From Adhaeribacter arboris (lineage in GTDB: Bacteria > Bacteroidota > Bacteroidia > Cytophagales > Hymenobacteraceae), in assembly GCF_003023845.1 (NCBI RefSeq), contig NZ_PYFT01000001.1, forward strand, positions 4,154,001-4,218,000: DNA of 64,000 nucleotides. Direction: 5' to 3'. The first letter of the stretch is position 1. The number at the start of each line of letters is the position of its first letter. The position numbers were made by a program, and so were the translations under genes. A model generated the notes under the pieces. That model searched no databases, had not been told where the DNA came from, and saw only the letters and a list, made by a program, of their open reading frames with translations. Of the stretch, positions 17,844 through 26,867 are shown one piece after another.

Positions 17844-18971
17844 CTATTGATAAAGTTTATTCATAAATGTTTGATAGGTATCTCCCTTAAGTCCTGTTAA
17901 GCGATATGCATCCCTATATAATAAAGCATTTCCTTTTATTGCTCTATCTACATAAGCAGCAAATGTAGGGCTTATCTTTTTCTTAGCAGATGCATAAAAA
18001 TCGCCACCACTACTTTTCTTTTCCTCTTTCTTAGCTTTCAAATCTTCGATATAATCATTATAAAACTTGAAGAATGATTGTTTACTAACTTTCCTTAAAT
18101 CTAAAGCACGTCTAGCAATAACTAATTGACTAACTTTAAAGTGTTTTGCTAATACAGAAATGCTTGGAGTATTATCCCAAACCTGGTTAAAAGAATTCTC
18201 TGGAACAAGAAATTCAGCAGCTACTTTGTCGCATAATAATTCAATAGGTGCATCAGCTGGTTGCAATTTTCTAAAATCAAATCCAGCGCTTTTTCCAATC
18301 CAAATGTGCGCTAACTCATGAACTATAGTAAATAATTGAGCTGCCTTTGCGTCCGCAGAATTTACAAACATAAAGGGCGCGAATGCATTTACTAAAACAA
18401 ATCCTCTACATTCGTTAACAGAGATAGGTCTAGTATTATTTGTGCCTACAACACTATTAAAATTTATAATTATACCAATATCCTCAATTTTGCGCGTAAG
18501 AAAATCCAAGGTATCCTGAAATTTTGAAAAAGAGCTTGCCCATTCATTTTTAAGACCTAAGGTGTTGTGTATATCTTCAACAATTATTTTAAAGTCTGTA
18601 TTTTCATCGAACTTACCTACAAATGGTAGTGGTTCATAATTGTTTTCCTCTAGAAACTCGATTAACCACTCTTGCCTTCTTTGGGTCAACAGAATGGTAT
18701 CATAAACATTTATACTAACCTGTTCAGTTTGGGATCTTCCAGTACGGAAAAACGGGAATGGTAAATTTTCCTTTGGAGGTTCCTTTAAAAAAAGATATCC
18801 AAAAGGAATATGTACTTTATTAGAAAATTTTTCGAGTTGCTTTACTGTGGGTCTTTTCTTATTGTCAAGCCAATCTTGTATGGGAAACATTGCAAATTCT
18901 TGCAATTCATAACCTGCCCGAGCAATTGCCCAAGTAATTATGTCTGCATTAAAATTTACTTCTGTTTTCAT
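17844..18971 (-). CDS. ImmA/IrrE family metallo-endopeptidase with HTH N-terminus (antitoxin-like)
   Basis: 375 residues. The first 65 residues look like an XRE-type DNA-binding or degenerate HTH region (IQDWLDNKKRPTVKQLEKFS). The zinc protease motif HELAH (218-222) lies in FTIVHELAHIWIGKSAGF, and IELLCDKVAAEFLVP (243-257) resembles the downstream helix with a third zinc ligand. Members of this family act as regulators by cleaving repressors, and are paired with DUF4411 toxins as antitoxins. The gene immediately precedes DUF4411 and shares its low GC. The 5' flank 18972-19100 is very AT-rich and should hold an autoregulated promoter. Confidence 0.9.
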   Translation of the reverse strand: MKTEVNFNADIITWAIARAGYELQEFAMFPIQDWLDNKKRPTVKQLEKFSNKVHIPFGYLFLKEPPKENLPFPFFRTGRSQTEQVSINVYDTILLTQRRQEWLIEFLEENNYEPLPFVGKFDENTDFKIIVEDIHNTLGLKNEWASSFSKFQDTLDFLTRKIEDIGIIINFNSVVGTNNTRPISVNECRGFVLVNAFAPFMFVNSADAKAAQLFTIVHELAHIWIGKSAGFDFRKLQPADAPIELLCDKVAAEFLVPENSFNQVWDNTPSISVLAKHFKVSQLVIARRALDLRKVSKQSFFKFYNDYIEDLKAKKEEKKSSGGDFYASAKKKISPTFAAYVDRAIKGNALLYRDAYRLTGLKGDTYQTFMNKLYQ

Positions 18972-19567
18972 TTAAATTCAAACTATTATATCTTTGATTA
19001 ATTGTCGTATTAATTTATTAAGTCGATTTTTATTTAATAAATCTATTTATAAAACGAAAATAACGGTTTTTTAATTTAAAACATGATTTTTAATTTTTTA
19101 TAATAATTGTAAGTTCTCCCTATTGTTCTATATAAATTCAGTTACAAGTAGAGTTCATTTAGTTATAGGTTGAGTTTGCGCGAACGGCTTCCACCTATTC
19201 TCTGTGGAGCTAATCTCTGGTTGCTGAAATAGGGTATTCTGGTAAAAGCCAATCTGAGATTGGCTGCCCAAAAAGCACTCAAGTGCTTCACTATTACTAA
19301 GCTCAACTTCGATTGGCTTTATTATAAGTCGTAGAATACTAATCTAATTCTACACTAAACAGCGTAATTTTAAATTTCTCTACTTTTATCCATTTTTTAA
19401 AGGGAATTACTAGCTTAAAGTTGATGCATTTAGCTCTATGACTCCACCATCGAAAATTATCAGCATACCGGTTTATGCATAAATCTAATGCGCAAATGCC
19501 CGAACAACAGCCAATAAACAAAGCATAATACTAGCCTGTTTCAATAATGCCTTTAATTGCGAATAAG
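18972..19567. other. AT-rich intergenic region with two small hairpins
   Basis: About 600 bases. 19247-19265 is AGCCAATC-TGA-GATTGGCT and shortly after AAGCACT-CA-AGTGCTT forms a second hairpin. A 60-residue minus-strand ORF (19339-19521; ends INFKLVIPFKKWIKVEKFKI) looks protein-like at its end but has no recognised family and may be a relic. No other gene seen. Confidence 0.5.
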
Positions 19568-20197
19568 ATGAACTATAGTCAATTAGCTTTTTCTGATGCC
19601 GCCAAAGAATTACAACAGGAATTTGGGAGCCGGCAGATTTACGAGCGCGTGGAAAAATACCATGTGGTAGATGGCCTAACCGAGAATGAAAAGAAGTTTA
19701 TTGCGGAACAGGATCATTTTTACATGGCTACCATCGGCGAGAACGGCTACCCCTACATCCAGCACCGCGGCGGCCCCAAAGGCTTTGTAAAAGTACTGAA
19801 CGAGCAAACGCTGGCCTTTGTCGATTTTTCGGGCAACCGGCAGTACATCTCCGTTGGTAATATCGAGACGAACTTCCACGTAGCGCTCATTCTAGTTTCG
19901 TACCCGCACCGGGCCCGCCTGAAAGTATACGCCCAAGCCAAGATAGTACAACTCACCGACGAGCCGGAACTGTTTGCCCAAATAGACCCCGCCGACTATA
20001 AACACCGGCCCGAGCGCATGTTGGTACTTACGGTTCAAGCCTACGATTGGAATTGCCCGCAGCATATTACCCCGCGCTATACCGCCGAAGAACTGGAACC
20101 TGCCTTTGCGGCCCAACGCCAACAAATCGCCGACCTGGAAGCAGAAAACCAAAAGTTAAAAGCCGAACTGGAAAACTTAAAAGCTCTCCCCAAATGA
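19568..20197 (+). CDS. Pyridoxamine 5'-phosphate oxidase-like flavin-binding protein
   Basis: 209 residues from ATG 19568 (MNYSQLAFSDAAKELQ); an upstream ATG at 19547 adds seven residues of no family resemblance. The split-barrel PNPOx-like core spans about 45-165: FYMATIGENGYPYIQHRGGP, LAFVDFSGNRQYISVGNI, and HRARLKVYAQAKIV. Family members bind FMN or F420 and reduce or oxidise small compounds. The C-terminal 35 residues form a coiled coil (RQQIADLEAENQKLKAELEN). It overlaps the next gene by ATGA, so they are translationally coupled. Confidence 0.9.
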   Translation: MNYSQLAFSDAAKELQQEFGSRQIYERVEKYHVVDGLTENEKKFIAEQDHFYMATIGENGYPYIQHRGGPKGFVKVLNEQTLAFVDFSGNRQYISVGNIETNFHVALILVSYPHRARLKVYAQAKIVQLTDEPELFAQIDPADYKHRPERMLVLTVQAYDWNCPQHITPRYTAEELEPAFAAQRQQIADLEAENQKLKAELENLKALPK

Positions 20198-20463
20198 TCA
20201 CGATTTATTATCCGTCCAATAGCCATTTGATTAATACCTGGCAGGAGCGTTTAAACCAGTTAGCTTTTAAGTATGCGTTAATCCAGGAAGATGCGGCTAC
20301 GGAACCGCGCCTCATAGACGGAGACGAACAGGCCGAAGGAATACCGGCCATAGAAGCGCATCTGGAAAGCCTGGAACAGTTCAAAAAAGATTGGTACGAT
20401 TCCCGCTGCGACCGCTACGACTTTGAACCGGACGCACCAGGTTACGGCTTCACTAAAATTTAA
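20194..20463 (+). CDS. Small hypothetical protein coupled to PNPOx-like gene
   Basis: 89 residues starting MITIYYPSNSHLINTWQERL. The start codon overlaps the stop of the preceding gene (ATGA at 20194-20197). The sequence is acidic and looks like a compact alpha/beta protein: EGIPAIEAHLESLEQFKKDW resembles a glutaredoxin/thioredoxin-like end (cis-Pro before the last helices) but lacks a CxxC. No family name recognised. The overlap suggests it functions with the flavin-binding protein. Confidence 0.75.
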   Translation: MITIYYPSNSHLINTWQERLNQLAFKYALIQEDAATEPRLIDGDEQAEGIPAIEAHLESLEQFKKDWYDSRCDRYDFEPDAPGYGFTKI

Positions 20464-20575
20464 CCCGCGTAAAGAGTTACCTAATAGGCTGGTTGATTTG
20501 CTGTTAGTTACGTATATTTTTTTTAAATAAATTATACCAAATCGCTTCAAGTAGCTGCCATAACGAAGGATATGA

Positions 20576-20606
20576 AACCCGGCGGGTTTTGAAAACCCGC
20601 CGGGTT
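20576..20606. repeat. 31-base perfect palindrome
   Basis: AACCCGGCGGGTTTT (20576-20590) and AAAACCCGCCGGGTT (20592-20606) are exact inverse complements around a single G. It is probably a repetitive extragenic palindrome or an attenuator-like terminator behind the PNPOx operon. The region 20464-21234 otherwise has no supported gene. Confidence 0.85.
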
Positions 20607-20718
20607 AGAGCAATTTGTTAAATCAACCTGATGGAAGGTGACTAATACTATTTGGTATTAATTCTAAATCTTCCTGAACTAGAAACCAGTATCCAGTCAG
20701 GAATAAATCTAATTATTT

Positions 20719-20776
20719 GGTCATTCAGGAGGAACCTATTTAGCTACGTAGCCAAATAGGTTCCTCCTGAATGACC
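20719..20776. repeat. 58-base near-perfect palindrome
   Basis: Left arm starts GGTCATTCAGGAGGAACCTA at 20719 and the right arm ends with its inverse complement at 20776. The 28-base arms differ at one position (A/G, compatible with a G-U wobble) and meet at GCTACGTAGC, so there is essentially no loop. Very few protein-binding sites are this long, and a cruciform or a repeat-unit origin is likely. Confidence 0.9.
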
Positions 20777-21234
20777 TTTTATTTATGGAATTTATAAATT
20801 GGGGAAAATGCGGATTTATCTTACTCGAATTTCCTCTATTTGCTTTGCTATGTTTATCTACTCCTTTGTAAGAAATAACAGTTGATTAAGTCTGACGCTC
20901 AAGCAGATTGGCCTTAACGATTTGTACAGTGCACAGCCCCAAGGGCACCCACAATTTCGGCCGGCAAATGGCTGAAAGTAGGCGAAACAGTCCGGATTGG
21001 CAATTGGTCACTCTGCGCAAAGTTACCAGCAAAGATTCTGTGTTCTGCATAGAATAGAGTTAGTGAAAATAAACACTTTACGTGAATGAACGAGCCTAAG
21101 GAGAAACTACAGCCGGGCGAGAACAATAAACTCAGCTTTCTTATGGCGGTTCGTTCCACTAAATTACCTGGAAAAATGATGGTAGTATTATATACAAATA
21201 GGTACCTTTATTTCGGATAAACTTACCCTTTACC

Positions 21235-22401
21235 ATGAAAAACATTCTGCTCCTATTTTGCTGTATCTCCGCATTCTCCATGCCTTCCGCACTAGCCCAA
21301 ACCGCCGCTCCGGCGGTTGCTCCCGCGAAGGTTACCTATACGAATCCTTTAAAGATACAATTTGGGGACCCTTATGTGTTACACACCGGGGGAACGTATT
21401 ACATGTATGGTACGGGAGCGGGCGCCGACAAAGGGTTCGCGGCTTATTCTTCCAAAGACCTGGTAAACTGGAAACGAGAAGGGCAGGTATATTTTCACGA
21501 TAACAAAAATGGCTGGAGCGACCCGAAAGCCAGTTGGGAGGGAGCGTATTGGGCACCCGAAGTATACGAAGTGAAAGGGAAGTTTTACTTGTTTTACAGC
21601 GCTCAATGGAAAGAAAATCCGACCAAAGAAGTAGAAAATTTTAAAATTGGCGTAGCCGTGGCCGATAAACCTACTGGCCCTTTTACAGATTTGGCCAACA
21701 AACCGGTTTTTGACCCGGGTTATCCGGTAATTGATGCCAATGTGTTTTTCGATACCAACGGCAAGGCTTACTTATACTACTCGCGGGCCGCCTACAAGCA
21801 CCCCGTAGAAAGCGAAATAGCGGATTGGGCCCGGCAGAAAGGCTGGTACAAGGAAATTGAAGAAAGTTGGGTATACGGCGTGGAACTGAAACCGGATTTT
21901 TCCGGAGTTATTGGCGAACCGGTTTTATTGCTGCGGCCACCCGTTAAACTCAGCGACAAACAAGCCGAATGGGAAAGCCGGTCGGTTACCTCTAAAGAAG
22001 TAAATCGCCGCTGGACCGAGGGTTCTGTTACCTTTAAAAAAGGCCGCACCTATTACATTATGTATTCGGCGAATTACTTTGGCGGCCAGCATTATGCCGT
22101 GGGGTACGCTACTTCTACCTCACCTTTAGGTCCGTTTAAAAAAGCCGCCAATAACCCAGTGTTGCAGAAAAACTCGGCGAAAGGCGGTACGGTAACGGGT
22201 ACGGGGCACAACAGCATTACCTACTCCCCGGACGGCAAAGAAATGTTCTGCGTGTACCACGGCCGCACCACCAAAACCGGAGACGAGCGCGTAATTTTCA
22301 TTGACCGCATGGAGGTAAAAGATGGCGTACTAAAAGTTTACGGCCCTACCACTTCTCCGCAAAAGCTACCGTCTGGTGTTAAAACTACGAGTAAAAAGTA
22401 G
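21235..22401 (+). CDS. Secreted glycoside hydrolase family 43 protein
   Basis: 388 residues with a signal peptide (MKNILLLFCCISAFSMPSAL, cleavage near AQ). Five-bladed propeller signature: catalytic base region FGDPYVLHTGGTYYMYGTGA with Asp in GDPY (about 44), transition-state Asp in VIDANVFFDTNGKAYLYYSR (about 168), and acid Glu in WTEGSVTFKKGRTYYIMYSA (about 262). GH43 enzymes cleave beta-xylosidic or alpha-L-arabinofuranosidic bonds in plant cell-wall xylan or arabinan; specificity is not determined here. It is alone, followed by a pair of family A repeats, with no polysaccharide utilisation partners next to it. Confidence 0.93.
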   Translation: MKNILLLFCCISAFSMPSALAQTAAPAVAPAKVTYTNPLKIQFGDPYVLHTGGTYYMYGTGAGADKGFAAYSSKDLVNWKREGQVYFHDNKNGWSDPKASWEGAYWAPEVYEVKGKFYLFYSAQWKENPTKEVENFKIGVAVADKPTGPFTDLANKPVFDPGYPVIDANVFFDTNGKAYLYYSRAAYKHPVESEIADWARQKGWYKEIEESWVYGVELKPDFSGVIGEPVLLLRPPVKLSDKQAEWESRSVTSKEVNRRWTEGSVTFKKGRTYYIMYSANYFGGQHYAVGYATSTSPLGPFKKAANNPVLQKNSAKGGTVTGTGHNSITYSPDGKEMFCVYHGRTTKTGDERVIFIDRMEVKDGVLKVYGPTTSPQKLPSGVKTTSKK

Positions 22402-22419
22402 AGGAAATTGCGTTTATTA

Positions 22420-22632
22420 CTGTAGTTCTTTGGAGACTTTTCAAGCCTCCAAGCGTTGGTGCTATCTAGTTGGAGAAGGCTGAGCTGGCTCCCGGCCGCG
22501 GGGCCTCGTTTGGCTCTTCCGCACTCGCTAGCCTTCCTTTCCTCGCTTGGCTGCGGAATACTGCTCCGCAGTACCGGAACCCTAGCAGGTGCTCCACAGC
22601 CAAACTAGTGTCAATTACTCTTTGCTACCGTT
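22420..22632. repeat. Family A dispersed repeat, copy 4
   Basis: TTCTTTGGAGACTTTTCAAG, then GGTGCTATCTAGTTGGAGAA and blocks shared with copy 1. Inverse counterpart of copy 5 about 100 bases downstream; both carry the same GGTGCTATCTAGTTGGAGAAG junction, so they were duplicated as an inverted pair. Confidence 0.88.
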
Positions 22633-22739
22633 CTTACTTGTTTAAAGTAGTGGAATACCCAAAGCATAAGAAAACCAAGCAGCTTAGAGTAAAACAGAAC
22701 CAAGAAGTTGGATTCAACTAATTCTTATAGTTGGTTGCA

Positions 22740-23010
22740 ATCCGTGGAACTAATTACTCCATTGCTCCTTCTTATCAGATGAGCCAGAAAAACCACCGAT
22801 AAAAGTAAACGACATCAGTTTGGCTATGAAGGGCCTTCTAAGGTTCTGGTTCTGGTTCTGCGCAGCAGAAGAATTCCGACGACAGGAGGAAAGGAAGCTT
22901 AGACCAGCCCGGAAAAGCCAAACGGGGCCATGCGGCCAGGAGCCAACTGGTTACTTCTCCAACTAGATAGCACCTGAGCACGGAGATTTGAAAAGTCTCC
23001 AAAGAATTAC
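22740..23010. repeat. Family A dispersed repeat, copy 5, inverted
   Basis: CATCAGTTTGGCTATGAAGG, CAGGAGGAAAGGAAGCTTAG, GCCAAACGGGGCC, then CTCCAACTAGATAGCACC and GGAGATTTGAAAAGTCTCC. With copy 4 it forms a foldback of almost 600 bases. Confidence 0.88.
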
Positions 23011-23097
23011 TCTTCTTAATGGTCTACTCTACTATGGATTATCTTAGTTTACTATTTGGAATAATTCTTAATTTTTAATTGAGCGAAGCACCAGAGG

Positions 23098-24024
23098 CTA
23101 CCATGTTCTTTTACTCATTACTTTATCCAGTTCCGGGCGGGTCATTTTGCCTAGTTCCGGGTGTTTTTCGAGCCATTTTAAGAAATCAGATTTGATTTGG
23201 TCCGGCCATTGACTATCAATTTCCCCGGTGCTGTATTTACCGGTACGTACCATCTCGAAACCGAACTTATCTTTCCGGATGACAAATTCCGACGTACTGA
23301 CTACCTGCTCCGCCAAGTGAGCCGGCACAAAAAGCACACCTTCCGGTTGTACAATCACTAAATCGCCGGGTAGAACTACCGCTCTGCCAATCCGGATAGG
23401 AGTATTCAGTCCTTGCAAGACCATTTCTTCGGTATAGGAAGGATGAAAATCGCGCACTACGGCGTTAAATCCTTTAATCTGGCGAAGTTCCTGCAAATCG
23501 CGGGCCGCCCCGTCGAACACCACGCCGTTCCCTGATTTGCTGATAATCGAATTAGCCAAAGTAGCCCCCATAATACCACCCCCGCTGATTTTGCCGAAAG
23601 CATCGGCCACGTATAAATCCCCTTTCGTGAGAATATCGATGGGCCAGGCATTCGTGTTACCTTTTCGGCCTTGTTTAGCGCCCCGGTCTTTAATGTGTTT
23701 TTCCAGATCGGGCCGACTCGGCAAGTACACGGCCGTCATGGCCCGGCCCGTCATGGGCATATCGTTTACGCTTTTCCAGTTACCTTCAAACTGATTTACG
23801 TAGCCTTCGTTTTTTAAAACGCTCCAGGCATCGTCGATCATAATGTGCTTAGCCCTTTCTAGTAGATTATCCGGAATTTTTGGTCGCCCGTCCGGAAATC
23901 TTTCGCCTTGCCAATCGGAGGTAAGATAGGTGAGCTCTTCTTTGGAGATGGTTTGCGCGCTGAGCGGATTGTTAAAAAATAAACTGCTTAATACAATTAA
24001 AATAACAGTACTCTTTACTTTCAT
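23098..24024 (-). CDS. Secreted RraA-family protein
   Basis: 308 residues. Signal peptide (MKVKSTVILIVLSSLFFNNPL, cleavage near SAQ). The RraA/HMG-aldolase-like fold shows GDLYVADAFGKISGGGIMGA (about 135-154) and VFDGAARDLQELRQIKGFNA with the characteristic Arg-Asp pair (about 175-190), and a glycine-rich PGDLVIVQPEGVLFVP. Relatives include RNase E regulator RraA and 4-hydroxy-4-methyl-2-oxoglutarate aldolases. Exported homologues in Bacteroidota are uncharacterised; lyase activity in the periplasm is possible but unproven. The N-terminal extension of about 100 residues is longer than in cytosolic RraA. Confidence 0.88.
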   Translation of the reverse strand: MKVKSTVILIVLSSLFFNNPLSAQTISKEELTYLTSDWQGERFPDGRPKIPDNLLERAKHIMIDDAWSVLKNEGYVNQFEGNWKSVNDMPMTGRAMTAVYLPSRPDLEKHIKDRGAKQGRKGNTNAWPIDILTKGDLYVADAFGKISGGGIMGATLANSIISKSGNGVVFDGAARDLQELRQIKGFNAVVRDFHPSYTEEMVLQGLNTPIRIGRAVVLPGDLVIVQPEGVLFVPAHLAEQVVSTSEFVIRKDKFGFEMVRTGKYSTGEIDSQWPDQIKSDFLKWLEKHPELGKMTRPELDKVMSKRTW

Positions 24025-24247
24025 AGGTTAACGGAAGGAGATTTATTTAAAGTTGTCAGAAACAAATTTCTAAAAATAAGGAATGATAAATCAATAATTG
24101 CCATATTCCCCGTTTTCAACCTATTTTTAATGCTTAACCAGCTTATGCTATTTACGCGATGGCGCGGATTTACTTTCGTGCCTTTCTAAAATATTAGGTT
24201 AAAAAAGGCTCCCAGGAATAAATTTTCTTCCCTACGCCGTTCTAGAG

Positions 24248-26155
24248 TTACTTCTCTCTTGGTACAACCTGCGCTTCCGGCACGGCATTATCTAATAATT
24301 GCGTGGTTTTCACTAAGCGAATAAACTCGGCCCGATAGCCTTCCGCATCCTGGCTTTTGGCTCCTTCTGCTAAAGAAACTACCTGGGCGTAAGTCGCCTG
24401 ACCTTTGTGTTCGGAATCGCGGAGCAGCATGCCAAATTCGGCAACAGCCGCCGCAAACCGGAAATTCTCCGAAGGTTTAGCGGTACGATTAGTGGAAACT
24501 ACTTTTTGAAACAATTTACTGGTAGTACCATCGGGAGTTTTGTAGCGCAGCTTCAGAGTTAGTAATTCGTCCGCGAAAGTAGTAGTAGTATTCGTTTTTA
24601 CCTGCTGGTATTTGAGTTCGTCTACTCCGTTTAGTAAAGAGGAAGATTTTTTACTGCTAACCGGAATAATTTCGTAGAGCGCCGTTACCGTATGCCCCGC
24701 ACCTAAATCACCGGCATCTTTTTTATCGTTTTTAAAATCTTCGTTACGCAAAGTTCGATTTTCGTACCCAATCAAACGATACGCTTGTACGTAGGCCGGG
24801 TTAAACTCCAGTTGCAGTTTTACATCTTTGGCAATGGTAAACAAAGTACCGCCAAACTCATTTACCAATACTTTTTTCGCTTCCTGAATATTATCCACGT
24901 AGGCGTAATTACCATTCCCAATATCGGCTAGTTTTTCCATGCGACTGTCTTTTATATTGCCGGTACCAAAACCCAAAACCGTTAAAAATACGCCGCTTTC
25001 CCGTTTTTCCTCAATTAACCGTTCCAGTTCCGAAGTACTCGATACACCCACGTTAAAGTCGCCATCAGTAGCTAAAATTACCCGGTTATTACCTTTATCC
25101 AGGAAGTTCTCTTCGGCTATAGAATATGCCAGTTTAATGCCTGCGCCGCCGGCCGTAGACCCACCCGCTTCCAGCTTCTCTAAGGCCGATAAAATAACTT
25201 CTTTGCGGTTGCCGGCGGTAGGCGGAAGTACCAATCCGGCAGCTCCGGCGTATACCGCAATGGCTACTTTATCCTGCGAGCGTAGTTGGTTCACTAATAA
25301 TTTAAAACCAGCAATCACCAAGGGTAATTTATCCTCAGACGCCATAGAGCCGGATACATCAATCAAAAAAACCAAATTGGCGGGCGGCAGATTATCGGTA
25401 GGTATGTTTTTGCCTTGTAAACCAATATGCAGCAACTGATTATCTGGATTCCAGGGGCAGGCAGCCAGTTCGGTTGCTATGGCCAAAGGATCTTCTTCTA
25501 CCGGCTGCGGATAAGTATACTTAAAGTAGTTTACCATTTCCTCAATGCGAACGGCATCTTTAGGCGGCTTCCGTCCATTATTTAAAAACCGGCGCACGTT
25601 GCTGTACGAAGCCGCATCCACATCAATCGAAAAGGTAGAAAGTGGGTTGCGGGTAGTTTCCAGGAAAATATTTTCTTCTACCCGGTCGTACTCTTCGGTA
25701 TTATAATTAACCCGGGGTAAATCAATCAGTATACGCCTGGAGTTCATCGGACCAACGCTCGCTTTTATTTGAACCCTGCTCATGACATTCGCCGCTGTTT
25801 TTACGACCTGCTCGGCCTGATCGAATGCCACTTCTACTACTTCCTGTAACGGGTTGGTATCGGGCTGTAATTTAATATTCAATTGCTTTTGAGTACCCAG
25901 CCTGACTTCCTGGGTAAGGTAACCTATCTGGCTCACGACCAGCGTGCGGGCAGTAGCGGGTATTTGGATCGTAAAATTGCCCGCTGAATCGGTGAGGGTA
26001 CCCAAGCTGGTTCCTTTTACCGTTAGGTTTACTCCGGCTAAAGGCTGATGATGGCGGGAATGGATTACTTGTCCGGAAATTTTCCGGTCTTGCGCCAAGC
26101 TCCGGCAGGAGGTAACCAGCAACAGGAAAGCGAGCAGATAAAAGTAGTTTTTCAT
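24248..26155 (-). CDS. YfbK-like von Willebrand factor A protein with carboxypeptidase-like N-terminal domain
   Basis: 635 residues. Signal peptide (MKNYFYLLAFLLLVTSCRSL; the SC could be a lipobox). A carboxypeptidase-regulatory-like domain (about 25-105; ISGQVIHSRHHQPLAGVNLT) is followed by the YfbK N-terminal region (about 160-235; STFSIDVDAASYSNVRRFLN), a vWA domain with MIDAS DVSGSM (about 268-273), and the DUF3520 C-terminal domain. Divergent from the ECF sigma/anti-sigma pair at 26271 with 115 bases between, so it may belong to the same envelope-stress regulon (inference). The function is probably protein-protein contact in the periplasm. Confidence 0.92.
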   Translation of the reverse strand: MKNYFYLLAFLLLVTSCRSLAQDRKISGQVIHSRHHQPLAGVNLTVKGTSLGTLTDSAGNFTIQIPATARTLVVSQIGYLTQEVRLGTQKQLNIKLQPDTNPLQEVVEVAFDQAEQVVKTAANVMSRVQIKASVGPMNSRRILIDLPRVNYNTEEYDRVEENIFLETTRNPLSTFSIDVDAASYSNVRRFLNNGRKPPKDAVRIEEMVNYFKYTYPQPVEEDPLAIATELAACPWNPDNQLLHIGLQGKNIPTDNLPPANLVFLIDVSGSMASEDKLPLVIAGFKLLVNQLRSQDKVAIAVYAGAAGLVLPPTAGNRKEVILSALEKLEAGGSTAGGAGIKLAYSIAEENFLDKGNNRVILATDGDFNVGVSSTSELERLIEEKRESGVFLTVLGFGTGNIKDSRMEKLADIGNGNYAYVDNIQEAKKVLVNEFGGTLFTIAKDVKLQLEFNPAYVQAYRLIGYENRTLRNEDFKNDKKDAGDLGAGHTVTALYEIIPVSSKKSSSLLNGVDELKYQQVKTNTTTTFADELLTLKLRYKTPDGTTSKLFQKVVSTNRTAKPSENFRFAAAVAEFGMLLRDSEHKGQATYAQVVSLAEGAKSQDAEGYRAEFIRLVKTTQLLDNAVPEAQVVPREK

Positions 26156-26270
26156 GGCCGTAGATCGTGAATTTCTTCCATGATGTAGTTACTCAAAGAA
26201 TTACACACGCGGGTTGGTATTTTTTTCCGGAATAAATGCTTTTATTTAGGATAGTTTTACGCTGCCGGAT

Positions 26271-26867
26271 ATGTTTCTTAAGTTCTTTTCGAAAAATTCA
26301 CAACCACCCAACGACCTAGAACTGGTACAGCGCTACCAGGAAACTGGCGACCTGGCGTACGTAGGAGAATTATTTGAACGCTATACCGAAATGGTTTATC
26401 TCATTTGCCGGAAGTACTTACCCGACGAGGACGCCAGCAAAGATGCTACCATGCAAATATTTGAGCAGCTAATTGAAAATTTAAAAAAACACCAGGTTAC
26501 CAATTTTAAAAGTTGGCTGCATTCTACGGCTAAAAACCATTGCTTAATGCAGTTGCGGGCGCAAAAAAGCAAACCTACTATTTCTTTAGATGCCGATCCC
26601 ATATTATCTATGCAATTGAACCCGCATTTGCATCTAGGTAATAATGAGGTCGAAAACCAAGAGCAGGATTGGCAATTGCTCGAAAAAGCCATGGCCGAAT
26701 TGCCCCCAGAGCAACGTTTTTGCCTGGAATTATTTTACCTGCAGGAGAAAAGTTACCAGCAGATTGCCGAACAAACGGGTTACGACCTAAACCGAGTGCG
26801 CAGTTACATTCAGAACGGGCGCCGGAATATGAAAATTTACGTGGAGAAGCATCATGACCCAACCTGA
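26271..26867 (+). CDS. ECF-type RNA polymerase sigma factor
   Basis: 198 residues. Region 2 at about 25-95 (YLICRKYLPDEDASKDATMQ with the region 2.1/2.2 helix, KSWLHSTAKNHCLMQLR) and region 4 at about 140-190 (AELPPEQRFCLELFYLQEKS followed by YQQIAEQTGYDLNRVRSYIQ helix-turn-helix). ECF length and lack of region 3 fit the sigma-70 ECF class. Its stop overlaps the start of the anti-sigma gene by 14 bases, so the two are coupled. It probably controls an envelope-stress or transport regulon including its own operon. Confidence 0.93.
   Translation: MFLKFFSKNSQPPNDLELVQRYQETGDLAYVGELFERYTEMVYLICRKYLPDEDASKDATMQIFEQLIENLKKHQVTNFKSWLHSTAKNHCLMQLRAQKSKPTISLDADPILSMQLNPHLHLGNNEVENQEQDWQLLEKAMAELPPEQRFCLELFYLQEKSYQQIAEQTGYDLNRVRSYIQNGRRNMKIYVEKHHDPT

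Noticed and set aside
19339-19521. 60-residue minus-strand ORF in AT-rich gap
   Set aside because: The end looks protein-like but there is no recognisable family, and a relic is as likely as a gene; mentioned only in the intergenic entry.
20047-20193. Upstream part of the ORF containing the small protein at 20194
   Set aside because: It is the out-of-frame shadow of the PNPOx-like gene; the ATGA overlap at 20194 gives a natural start.
20914-21159. 81-residue minus-strand ORF in the GH43 upstream region
   Set aside because: No family resemblance, unusual composition, lies in presumed promoter region; not supported as a gene.
22470-22721. 83-residue ORF overlapping family A copy 4
   Set aside because: Repeat sequence; no conserved protein across copies.
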